Shown piece after piece: positions 1 to 7,117 of a DNA stretch of 16,805 nucleotides. Under the pieces are notes generated by a model. The model was given only the letters and a program-made list of their open reading frames with translations. It ran no database searches and had not been told where the DNA came from. The stretch's first letter is position 1. Each line of letters opens with the position of its first letter. The DNA is from UBA5704 sp036264355. GTDB lineage: Bacteria; Acidobacteriota; Thermoanaerobaculia; Multivoradales; UBA5704. The position numbers and the translations under genes are program-made. The DNA lies in contig DATARD010000193.1 in NCBI GenBank assembly GCA_036264355.1, positions 1-16,805 on the forward strand, given 5' to 3'.

Positions 1-32
1 GTGCGCAGGGGGGTAGACTTCGATCGGGCCAT
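1..32 (-). CDS. Start of a minus-strand gene that runs off the left edge
   Basis: An ATG at 32-30 (minus strand) is preceded by a textbook Shine-Dalgarno GGAGG at 44-40 with a 7-base spacer. The first ten codons read MARSKSTPLR and then the window ends. The start is supported by the ribosome binding site and by mostly G/C third positions, like the core genes further right. Nothing can be said about function from ten residues; the Arg/Lys/Ser-rich start is compatible with a cytoplasmic protein. It could be the chromosomal gene on the far side of the accessory segment. Confidence 0.4.
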   Translation of the reverse strand, partial: MARSKSTPLR

Positions 33-45
33 GGAAGTGCCTCCT

Positions 46-68
46 CTCTTGTTCTCGACAAACAAGAG
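46..68 (-). promoter_or_regulatory. Hairpin just upstream of a ribosome binding site
   Basis: CTCTTGTT (46-53) and AACAAGAG (61-68) are perfect 8-base inverted repeats with a 7-base loop. On the minus strand the stem ends two bases before the GGAGG of the gene starting at 32. There is no U-tract after it in either direction, so it does not look like an intrinsic terminator. It may affect translation or stability of the downstream mRNA; this is inference. Confidence 0.35.
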
Positions 69-490
69 GAAAGCACGTCTCCATGGCCTTTTGCAAGCCT
101 GCCTCCACGCGAAAAGGACGCCTTAAGCGATCACGGATGGAATCTTATGATACCCAGGGCTTCCAAAATCGTTCATGTAGGGCCCGTAAAGAGTATGCTG
201 CCGATTCTGTTCACATTGGATCGATGTATGCTCCCATGCCTGAAGGTTGCGCGCTTGGTTGTCATCAACTCGGTGGCCCCAGCCATGTCTTAGGCAACCC
301 GGGCCTCGAGTCTGGTCGGCACAGTCATACCGAGTTATAGGAAAGAAGTCTGCCCAGAGCTTTCTGAAAACAATCAAAAATCTCTGAAGCAATAAAGCCG
401 CGACAGCCCCCCGAGTGCGGAGACAATGAGAGGAAGCGTAGCGCCTGTCGCGTTCATGTTCCAATACCTTCAAAAGCACCTTGGCGCTTA
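69..490. other. Accessory stretch without a recognisable gene
   Basis: About 420 bases between the attC site and the gene at the left edge. The longest open frame is on the minus strand, 479-123, starting at a GTG about 19 bases past the attC crossover, which is where a cassette gene would start. Its 118-residue product has no motif, signal or domain I recognise and its codon use is unlike the GC-rich genes here. I see no second attC after its stop codon. It may be a cassette gene of unknown function, a decayed gene, or non-coding. Confidence 0.3.
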
Positions 491-569
491 GCGCCCAACG
501 CTATGCCGATGAGCGGCGGGAACCGCGCTGTTTGCGGTTTTCGTCCGCTCGATCGGCGGGGTTATGCGC
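491..569 (-). repeat. Integron cassette recombination site (attC)
   Basis: Read on the minus strand, the site has R'' GCATAAC (567-561), R' GTTGGGC (499-493, matching GTTRRRY), and between them two complementary L boxes. These are GCCGATCGAGCGG and CCGCTCATCGGC, which pair fully except for one extra base in L''. That extrahelical base, a G on the opposite (bottom) strand, is the orientation hallmark of attC sites. The central spacer contains its own small stem (AACCGC with GCGGTT). Outer arms GCGC-NN-AAC / GTT-NN-GCGC also pair. The site points in the same direction as the HNH-like gene and lies at its 3' end, as in a gene cassette. Length of about 75-79 bases is normal for attC. No integrase gene is in the window. 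Confidence 0.72.
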
Positions 570-1464
570 CACCGACCGATTCCTCTTTTGAACCCTCTTC
601 GATGGTACAGCTACCTTATCGACTTCCAAGAGAGTTGGATAGAGCCCGTTTCTTGGATCTTCAAATCGCACTACAACAGAGCCATCCCTCCTCAAGCTGG
701 CTCCATCAGGAATGACTTCCTTGATATGTCCAGAAACAAAGTAGAGTACCTGTATCTGCCCTAGCACAAGCGAGTAGACTGTGTGACCGTCCACCCTTAT
801 CCGATGCGGAAACAAAATGGCAGTGGTGGGTCGATTGAACAGTATGACTTGACAAGGGGTATTGAGTCTCCTCACCAGGCTCTAGGGTCAGCAGCATCTG
901 ACGTATTCTATCCTCGTGTGGCCCAAGTCTTACCTTATGGAACTCCGGGCGCGCAGCAACACTTGCGCGCCACAAGATTGAGAGCAGGAGAAGCTTAAAT
1001 GAACTGTAGTCACCATTTTCGACAGAGACCCTGGCTCCATCCTTTCCCGGCGACATCTCTGACAAGCGCATCCATCGCTCTATGTTTGGCTGCTCGAAAT
1101 TCCTATTCAGGTGGCTTTCGCACGCCTCACAGAGAAGTCGTTCGCCTAGCCCCTTCTGTAGCGGTTGCTTTGTAATCCGGTGTTCGCCGTAGCGGTAGCT
1201 CACCATCTTGTGCTTGTCGTCATAGAGTGAGGCATACATGAACTCAGGGATAATGTGCGAGTCACACAGCTCGCTGCACGAACGACAAAGGCGACAGACA
1301 GCTCGATCGGCCTTCATTGAAGTAGTCCCCATCTCACTACGCATAACCCTCAGAATGGATGCTGTGTACTCCTGCCGAGCCTGGAGCCTTCGCCAAGCTC
1401 TTTTGACCTTCCGAAGCCAAGACCTTGGACAGTCAACATCGTGCCATTCCCTCTGGCCCTTCAA
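501..1464 (-). pseudogene. HNH-like zinc-finger protein, cassette gene with a one-base frameshift
   Basis: Two overlapping minus-strand frames form one protein. The first (from 1464) contains CRLC, then SHIIPEF, then LLCEAC: two CxxC pairs and a conserved His, as in a widespread family of uncharacterised HNH-like or zinc-binding proteins with a C..C-SHIIPEF signature. It runs through a middle section ending GEETQYP and then goes out of frame. The C-terminal part (PCQVILFNRP onward to the stop at 501-503) is in the next frame. Removing one base from the G4 run at 856-859 joins them as QYP-CQVILF and gives about 320 residues from the TTG at 1464, or about 271 from the ATG at 1317-1315. The true start is unsure, since residues before about 50 look non-conserved. 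The stop lies inside the attC site. It could be a real pseudogene or a homopolymer sequencing error. Function is unknown; nuclease activity is only suggested by the motif. Confidence 0.7.
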
Positions 1465-1803
1465 CTTCCTGCCAGCTTAACACCGCTTCAGAATCATCGT
1501 CAACTCAAGAGCCAATGCCGTATAGGCAACACAGGAGGCCCTATGAATGTCGCGTTGGCAAACGCTGCCAAGGCGCCACATCTCGCCGGCTGCCCGCTGG
1601 ACCAAGCCGCTGAAAACAAAAGGGCGCAGCCCTCGGCGTCCCACTTATTCCAGGCCGAGAGTCGCCGCATATGACACACCCGGGGCAAGGATCATAGACG
1701 GCGCCCGTTTGGCCGTATGCAATCCTGTAGCGCTCTACGGCCGTCGAGATAGGCGGCAAGAACTCCTGCCGTATAGCTTATAGCCTCAGAGGGCATCGAT
1801 CGG
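1465..1803. other. Spacer between cassette gene and minisatellite, no gene recognised
   Basis: About 340 bases. Short open frames exist on both strands but none has a good ribosome binding site or a recognisable domain. On the minus strand GTTAAGC (1481-1475) fits an attC R' box just before the cassette gene, but I could not find convincing matching L boxes, so an upstream attC is not claimed. TGCCGTATAG occurs twice in the same orientation (1516-1525 and 1767-1776). This stretch may hold the decayed remains of a further cassette. Confidence 0.4.
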
Positions 1804-2440
1804 GAGCCACGAGGGAAGCTTACTTTTCGGCTGGGAAGCTTACCGGGCCGCGAGAGAAGCTTACTTTCTCGGCCAGGAAACTAGCCGGGCCGCGAGAGAA
1901 GCTTGCTTTCTCCGCCAGGAAGCTTACCGAACCACGAGGGAAGCTTACTTCTTCTTCCAGGAAGCTTGCCGAGCCACGAGGGAAGCTTATTTTTCCGCCC
2001 GGAAGTTTAACCAAGCCGCGAGGGAAGCTTACTTTTCCGCCAGGAAGCTTACTAAGCCGCGAGGGAAGCTTACTTTCTCGGCCAGGAAGCTTACCGAGCC
2101 GCGAGGGAAGCTTACCTTCTCGGCCAGGAAGCTTACCGAGCCACGAGAGAAGCTTACTTTTCGGCCAGGAAGCTTACCGAGCCACGAGGGAAGCTTACTT
2201 CCTCGTCCAGGAAGCTAGCCGAGCCACGAGAGAAGCTTACTTTTCCGCCAGGAAGCTTACCGAGCCGCGAGGGAAGCTTACTTTCTCGGCCAAGAAGCTT
2301 ACCGAGCCACGAGGGAAGCTTACTTTCTCGGCCAGGAGGCTTACTGAGCCGCGAGGGAAGCTTCCTTTTCGGCCAGGAAGCTTACCAAGCCGACGGCGAA
2401 AGCTTGCTTTTTCGTTGGGAAGTTTACGGGGAGGCCGGAG
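1804..2440. repeat. Minisatellite: about fifteen 41-42 bp units made of two 20-21 bp halves
   Basis: Tandem array on the plus strand. Half A is like GAAGCTTACTTTCTCGGCCAG and half B like GAAGCTTACCGAGCCGCGAGG; they alternate strictly. Nearly every half carries the palindrome AAGCTT. Half A occurs in 20- and 21-base versions (CTTTTCGG versus CTTTCTCGG), so the phase changes by one base between units and no frame stays open through the array. Units differ by scattered substitutions; the ends, especially the last two units near 2380-2440, are the most degraded. CTCGG and CCGAG in neighbouring halves can pair around a 12-base loop that holds the AAGCTT. The array starts about 50 bases past the stop codon of the sugar operon and separates it from the integron-like segment. 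Confidence 0.9.
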
Positions 2441-2487
2441 ATGGGGATGGGGAGACGCGTCAGGACGGGTACCTGGAGCCGGCGCCT

Positions 2488-5430
2488 TCAATACTCGAAG
2501 ACCACCCGCGCCGGTAGCCGCGGTACCACGATCTCGTGCTCGGTAAGCTCGGCGGCCTTGCCGTCGATGCTCGCCGAGCGGATCGGCCGGTCGTCCGGCG
2601 AGCGGAGGAGGAGACGCGCCGGATGCGCGTCGCCGCTCAGCTCGACAACGATCCGGTCGTCCCGGTCGCCTTCGGCATGCATGCGGAGGTCGAGCGAGCC
2701 GCTGTAGGTCGGCAGCGGACCGATGTGCAGGGTTCCGGTTCCCAGCCAGCGCCGCGGCACTCCGGCTCCGACGACCAGCGCGCCGTCTTCGCGGTCATAG
2801 GCGATGGCGTCGAGGATCGAGCGGATGAAGTCGGAGGCGATCCAGGCGTGGGGCATGTCGCCGATGAACCGTGGCTTCCTGGCATCGGTGCCGACGACTT
2901 CGGCCCATTCGTTCCAGGCGGCGGGGCGGCGGTCGGCGAGGAAGCGGTCGATGAGCGAGAGGGCGCGCTGCTTGTCGCCGCGGCGGATCAGGGCTCCGAT
3001 GATCCGCATCTCATAGGGCGTGTAGTCTTCGCGCGGCTTGGCGATTGACTCGAAATAGCGGTCGAAGGTGCGCGTCAGCTCGGCCGGTGGAAACACAGCG
3101 GTGAGGTTCAGGGGCGAGATGCCGATGGCGGTGGAGGTGGCGTCGAAGTCGCCGAGCTCGGCGGAGCCGGGGACGAAGTCGATGTGGTGCTCGGCGATGG
3201 AGCGGCGGATCGAGGTTTCCAGGCTGCGCTGGAACGTGGCGGCCTGGGCGGCGAGCTCGCGTTGGCGGTCGAGGAGACGGAGCCGGCCGGCCAGATAGGC
3301 TGCGTCGTCGAGGCCGCGGAGCGCGAACAGATCGTCCCAGTAGGAGTGCTGTGGTTTCGCGGAGTAGCCCTCATGGCTGATCGATTCGGTCAGGAGCCCC
3401 TCGAACAGCCCATGGTTCTGGCTTGACAGCTCCGCCATATAGCGCGCCGCCTTGTCGATGTGCGGCCAGAGGCGGCGGACGAGCGCTTCGTCGTGTGTGA
3501 GGCGTTCGATCTCGGCGACGAGAAAGATCAGCTCGCCGTGGCTGTCGTTCTCAGGCACCGGATCGGCGCCGCGGCGGTCGACGCAGCAGGGCACCTTGCC
3601 GTCCGGATATTGATACGCTGCGAACCACTCCGCGAAGCGCTTGGCGATGTCGGCGTGGCCGAGACGCAGAAGAAGCGAGGCGATCAGCGCGCCGTCGCGG
3701 ATCCAGGCCCGGTCGTAGGAGCGCGAGCCGGGCTGGAGGGCGGGGCCGTCGCGATGGATCAACGTCCAGGCGATGTTGGCGCGGATCGTGTCGGCGATCT
3801 CCGGTGCACCGGGAATCGTGATGTCGACGCGGTGCAGCTTCTCGCGCCAGTCGGCGGTGATCCGTTGGAAAGCCGCGGTGACCTCGGTGACCGGCTTTGC
3901 GCCATTCTCCAGGGGAATCGCCAGATCGACCGTTTTCTCCTGCGCATAGATGAGGGTCCCCGATGCGTAGCCGAATGGGTCTTTGCGCTCCGGCGTCGAG
4001 GATACACCGTGGCGCAGGAGATCGACAATGCTTCCTTCGTCATAGGTCGCGGCGATGAAGGATGCCGGCCGGGTGAATGCGTGGACGCGCTGCGTGCCGT
4101 TGACGATCACGTCCTCGCCGTTGAAGGCGATGGAGTGGATCGGAGCGACGCCGCCCTGCGTATTGAGAAACTGGGTCGACGGGTTGACCTGGAACGGCCG
4201 GATGGCAAGAGCGAGCGACGCTTTCTCGGGACCGCGCAGGCGATACCGGAGGAGCAACATGGACGAATCTGTCACCGCGGCCGTGAGATCGAGCGTGATA
4301 TCTCCAGCCGTCCAGGTGACGGTCGGAATCGGCAGATCGCCCTCCGCGAGCGACTGGCGCGGTGCGGCATCGCTCCAGGTGATGATTTTGTCGCCGACCT
4401 TCAGGAAAGGCTCGATCGAGAAACCCGCTTTGTAGGGCTCGACGGTGCCGTCCTCTCCGATCAGCGCTTCCTCCTCGGCGCCATCCGCGCCGAGAACGGT
4501 CCAATACGGCTGCTCACCAACCAGATAGCGTGGATAGTCGCCGCGCGCCGCGCTCTGCGCCACGAGCGCGAAGAATTCATTCGGCGTCTGCGCCCACTCC
4601 GGCGGCTGGACGTCCACGGATTCGATTGCATACCCGGTTCCTCGGTGGCTCTTCTTCAGGGAGAGACGCACGAGGCGCGCTTCTTCGTCAGGCAAGAAGA
4701 GCAGCTCGTCGCGGCGGCTGTTGCCGGCGACCTCGCGGACCGTCTTGAACGTTGTGCCGTCGCGGGACAGATCGACCGAGAAGTCTCGCGCGCAGTCGTC
4801 CGCATCCCAGCGGATGTGCAGGCCGCCAACCTCGCGCAGGGCTCCGAGATCAATCGTCAAGCTTTGGCGACCCTCGGAACCGCGCCACGGACCGTGCGTC
4901 ACCGGGCCACCCGTAGGTGGTGGCAGCTCGTTCAGCGCGAGATCGTCGATCCAGACGGTTCCCTTGCCTCCGGTCGAGGCGGTGACGACGATCTCGATCG
5001 CGGCGACGTGATGAATCTCGCCGCCGCCGAGCGGTCCCCAGGCGAACTGGATCTGCCGTTTCCGGGTTGAGATCTCCTGCCAGTTCGGCGGAAACGAAAA
5101 ATCGCGCCGGTTCAACCACCAGACGTTGTCGCCGGTCGAGTCGATCAGCTTCAGCTCCAGGTTGTTGACCGGGGCCTCGGCGCGCAGACGGAAGGTGATC
5201 TCATAGTTCGCCGGCAGATCGAGATCGACGTTCCGGCGGGCGATGGCGTAGCCGGCGTGGTGCTGGAAATCAAAATCGAGCCGCATGCTTCCGCGCTCTG
5301 GGCTGATGTTGAGAGATACGCCGTCCGAGGGATGCGGCGACCAGGCGCTGATCGAAGTGAAATCATCGATCACTGCGCCATGTGCAGCGGCGGCCAGCAA
5401 GAAAACGGCAATCCCCAGCCAGCGCTTCAA
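2488..5430 (-). CDS. Secreted multidomain (alpha/alpha)6-barrel glycosidase-like protein
   Basis: 980 residues from a TTG at 5430-5428 that overlaps the TGA of the preceding permease gene (TTGA). The same frame stays open a further 247 codons upstream but there it only shadows the permease. Residues 1-19 are a signal peptide. About 20-168 is a beta-sandwich resembling carbohydrate-binding modules, ending in a VWIDDLALNE strand. About 175-275 is a discoidin/F5-8 type C-like module. About 300-520 looks like the beta-super-sandwich found before (alpha/alpha)6 catalytic domains. About 535-880 is the barrel, with SYDRAWIRDG (571-580), PENDSHGE (626-633), HSYWDD (695-700), PYEMRIIGAL (805-814) and WNEWAEVVG (839-847). 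About 885-980 is a C-terminal beta domain. The layout resembles clans GH15/GH63/GH94. I cannot assign a family. Likely a periplasmic or exported oligosaccharide hydrolase or phosphorylase; the acidic residues in RAWIRDG and WNEWAE are candidate catalytic positions. Confidence 0.82.
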   Translation of the reverse strand: MKRWLGIAVFLLAAAAHGAVIDDFTSISAWSPHPSDGVSLNISPERGSMRLDFDFQHHAGYAIARRNVDLDLPANYEITFRLRAEAPVNNLELKLIDSTGDNVWWLNRRDFSFPPNWQEISTRKRQIQFAWGPLGGGEIHHVAAIEIVVTASTGGKGTVWIDDLALNELPPPTGGPVTHGPWRGSEGRQSLTIDLGALREVGGLHIRWDADDCARDFSVDLSRDGTTFKTVREVAGNSRRDELLFLPDEEARLVRLSLKKSHRGTGYAIESVDVQPPEWAQTPNEFFALVAQSAARGDYPRYLVGEQPYWTVLGADGAEEEALIGEDGTVEPYKAGFSIEPFLKVGDKIITWSDAAPRQSLAEGDLPIPTVTWTAGDITLDLTAAVTDSSMLLLRYRLRGPEKASLALAIRPFQVNPSTQFLNTQGGVAPIHSIAFNGEDVIVNGTQRVHAFTRPASFIAATYDEGSIVDLLRHGVSSTPERKDPFGYASGTLIYAQEKTVDLAIPLENGAKPVTEVTAAFQRITADWREKLHRVDITIPGAPEIADTIRANIAWTLIHRDGPALQPGSRSYDRAWIRDGALIASLLLRLGHADIAKRFAEWFAAYQYPDGKVPCCVDRRGADPVPENDSHGELIFLVAEIERLTHDEALVRRLWPHIDKAARYMAELSSQNHGLFEGLLTESISHEGYSAKPQHSYWDDLFALRGLDDAAYLAGRLRLLDRQRELAAQAATFQRSLETSIRRSIAEHHIDFVPGSAELGDFDATSTAIGISPLNLTAVFPPAELTRTFDRYFESIAKPREDYTPYEMRIIGALIRRGDKQRALSLIDRFLADRRPAAWNEWAEVVGTDARKPRFIGDMPHAWIASDFIRSILDAIAYDREDGALVVGAGVPRRWLGTGTLHIGPLPTYSGSLDLRMHAEGDRDDRIVVELSGDAHPARLLLRSPDDRPIRSASIDGKAAELTEHEIVVPRLPARVVFEY

Positions 5431-6248
5431 CCCTTGACGCTCCCAGCCATCAACCCGGCGACGTAGTGGCGCTGCAAGGCGAGAAAAAGCACGAGCACGG
5501 GCAGCACGGTGACCACGGCTCCGGCCATCATCAGCTCGATGTCGAGCGCGTGCTCTCCCACCAGGCTCGCCATGGCGACCGGCAGGGTGTGACGGCGCTG
5601 GTCGCTGAACACGATGAGCGGCCACATGAAATCGTTCCACGTGGTCATGAAGGTGAAGATGGCGAGCGTCGCGAGAACGGGCCGCGCCAGCGGCATCACC
5701 AGCGACCAGTAGATCCGCCATTCGCCGGCGCCCTCGATGCGGGCCGCTTCGAGCAGCTCCTGCGGGATCGACAGCATGAACTGGCGCACGAGAAAGATGC
5801 CGAGAACGCTCGCCAGCGACGGCAGGATCGCACCCCAATAGGTGTTCACCAGATGAATCGACTTCATGAACAGAAAGAGCGGCAGCATGCCGACCTGCGC
5901 CGGAATGATCAACGCCGAGAGCAGCAGACCGAAGAGGCGTTCGCGGCCTCCGAAACGCAAGCGGCCGAAGGCGTAGCCCGCCATCGAATTGAACAGCAGC
6001 GAGACGAGGGTGGTAACTCCCGCGATCGTCGTGCTGCTCAGGAACGCGCGGCCGATGCTCAGGCGGGTGAAGAGCTGGCGATACTGTTCGAACGACGCGG
6101 CATGCGGAACGAGATGCGGTGGAAAGGTCGTCGCCTCGCCATTGCTCATGAAAGAGGCCGAGAGCATCCACAGCAGCGGGAAGAGAGTGAGCGCCGAGCC
6201 GGCGATCAGCGCGGCATGCAGGAAGAACGCTCCGCCGCGGCTCTTCAT
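5427..6248 (-). CDS. Sugar ABC transporter permease, MalG type
   Basis: 273 residues, starting at ATG 6248-6246, which shares ATGA with the stop of the upstream permease. Hydrophobic segments at about 8-30, 72-95, 105-128, 138-157, 188-210 and 238-258 give the usual six spans of this family. The cytoplasmic EAA loop, which docks the ATPase, is ELLEAARIEGAGEWRIYW followed by LP-like MPLARP (about 164-190). The C-terminus HYVAGLMAGSVKG is characteristic of carbohydrate-type MalG partners. It should form the inner-membrane channel with the adjacent MalF-type protein. The frame is open far upstream (to 7253), but that part is antisense-frame shadow of the other permease, so the overlap start is preferred. 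Confidence 0.93.
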   Translation of the reverse strand: MKSRGGAFFLHAALIAGSALTLFPLLWMLSASFMSNGEATTFPPHLVPHAASFEQYRQLFTRLSIGRAFLSSTTIAGVTTLVSLLFNSMAGYAFGRLRFGGRERLFGLLLSALIIPAQVGMLPLFLFMKSIHLVNTYWGAILPSLASVLGIFLVRQFMLSIPQELLEAARIEGAGEWRIYWSLVMPLARPVLATLAIFTFMTTWNDFMWPLIVFSDQRRHTLPVAMASLVGEHALDIELMMAGAVVTVLPVLVLFLALQRHYVAGLMAGSVKG

Positions 6249-7117
6249 GACCGCTCCTGGAAGCGCATCTGAAGCGCCGTCGCCGCCGCGATCACCAGAC
6301 AGAGGAGAAAGGCGATCGCCGCCGCGTAACCCATCCGCCACCAGCGGAAGCCTTCCTTGTACATGAGCATCATGGCGGAGAGCGTCTTGTTGAGTGGTCC
6401 GCCATAGGTCATCACATAGGGCTCGGGGAAGAGCTGGAGATAGCCGATGGCGGTGACGATGCCGACGAACAGAAAGGTTGGGCCGAGCATTGGTAACGTA
6501 ACGTGCCGGAACTGGCGCCAGGCGCCCGCGCCGTCGATGCGTGCCGCTTCGTAGAGCTCGTCGGGAATCGCCTGCAGCCCGGCGATGAAAATGATCATGT
6601 TGTAGCCGAAATTTTTCCAGACGGCGAGCAGGATGATCGCCGGCATCGCCCAGTGCGGATCGCCGAGCCAGTCGATGGCCGGCAAGCCGAAGAAACCGAG
6701 CGCGCGGTCGATCGCTCCGAACCGCGGGTTGTAGAGGAAGCGGAAGACGATCGCCACCGCGACGAGCGTGGTGACGACCGGCGCGAAGTAGATTGTGCGG
6801 AAAAGTGGCTTGAAACGCGCCGCCTTGGCGTTCACCAGGAGCGCCGCGGCGAGCGAGACGGCGACGGTGAGCGGGCCGCCGACGAGGGAGAAATAGAGCG
6901 TGTTGCCGAGCGCCGTCCAGAAGATGTCGCTCTTCACGATCGACGCGTAATTGTGCAGCGCGACGAAGCGCACGTTGTGGATGTCGCCGATCGAGTAGAG
7001 ATCGAAGTCGGTGAGACTCAAGGCGAAGCCGGCGAGGACGGGCAGAGCGAAGAAGATCACCAGCACGCCGAGCGCCGGCGCGAGGAACAGCGCGGCGGCC
7101 CGCGCTTCGCTCTTCAT
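6245..7117 (-). CDS. Sugar ABC transporter permease, MalF type
   Basis: 290 residues. Starts at ATG 7117-7115, which overlaps the TGA of the binding-protein gene (ATGA), and ends in an ATGA overlap with the next permease. Six membrane spans are visible (about 8-30, 70-95, 107-127, 158-180, 212-232, 262-283). The EAA motif is ELYEAARIDGAGAW with LPMLGP following (about 187-213). YFAPVVTT after the second segment is typical of UgpA/MalF-like sugar permeases. Together with the downstream MalG-type subunit it forms the inner-membrane pore for the sugar delivered by the adjacent binding lipoprotein. No ATPase gene is linked, so a shared MsmK/MsmX-like ATPase encoded elsewhere is inferred. Confidence 0.93.
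   Translation of the reverse strand: MKSEARAAALFLAPALGVLVIFFALPVLAGFALSLTDFDLYSIGDIHNVRFVALHNYASIVKSDIFWTALGNTLYFSLVGGPLTVAVSLAAALLVNAKAARFKPLFRTIYFAPVVTTLVAVAIVFRFLYNPRFGAIDRALGFFGLPAIDWLGDPHWAMPAIILLAVWKNFGYNMIIFIAGLQAIPDELYEAARIDGAGAWRQFRHVTLPMLGPTFLFVGIVTAIGYLQLFPEPYVMTYGGPLNKTLSAMMLMYKEGFRWWRMGYAAAIAFLLCLVIAAATALQMRFQERS

Noticed and set aside
257..299. GGTTG...CAACC inverted repeat as another attC
   Set aside because: Only five outer bases pair and no R boxes or extrahelical base can be placed.
1475..1560. A second attC site before the HNH-like gene
   Set aside because: GTTAAGC (1481-1475) fits an R' box and TGCCAAC (1560-1554) roughly fits R'', but the L boxes between them pair over only about four bases, and the R'' match is poor.
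1500..1759. Short overlapping minus-strand frames with scattered Cys
   Set aside because: No ribosome binding site, no stable homology-like pattern, and frames overlap each other. Possibly remains of a decayed cassette, but not supportable as a gene.
1804..2440. CRISPR array
   Set aside because: The repeats are directly tandem with no unique spacers, and units vary in sequence and length.
1820..2491. Minus-strand frames with FLAEKVSFPRGSVS repeats as a protein
   Set aside because: One-base length changes between units break the frame several times, and there is no start with a ribosome binding site. The peptide repeat only mirrors the DNA repeat.
3460..5070. Open frame of 536 codons on the plus strand
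   Set aside because: Antisense of the 980-residue barrel protein; Arg/Asp/Val-rich translation without motifs.
5431..6171. N-terminal extension of the barrel-protein frame by 247 codons
   Set aside because: This part overlaps the MalG-type permease in another frame; a signal peptide begins at the TTG at 5430, so translation starts there.
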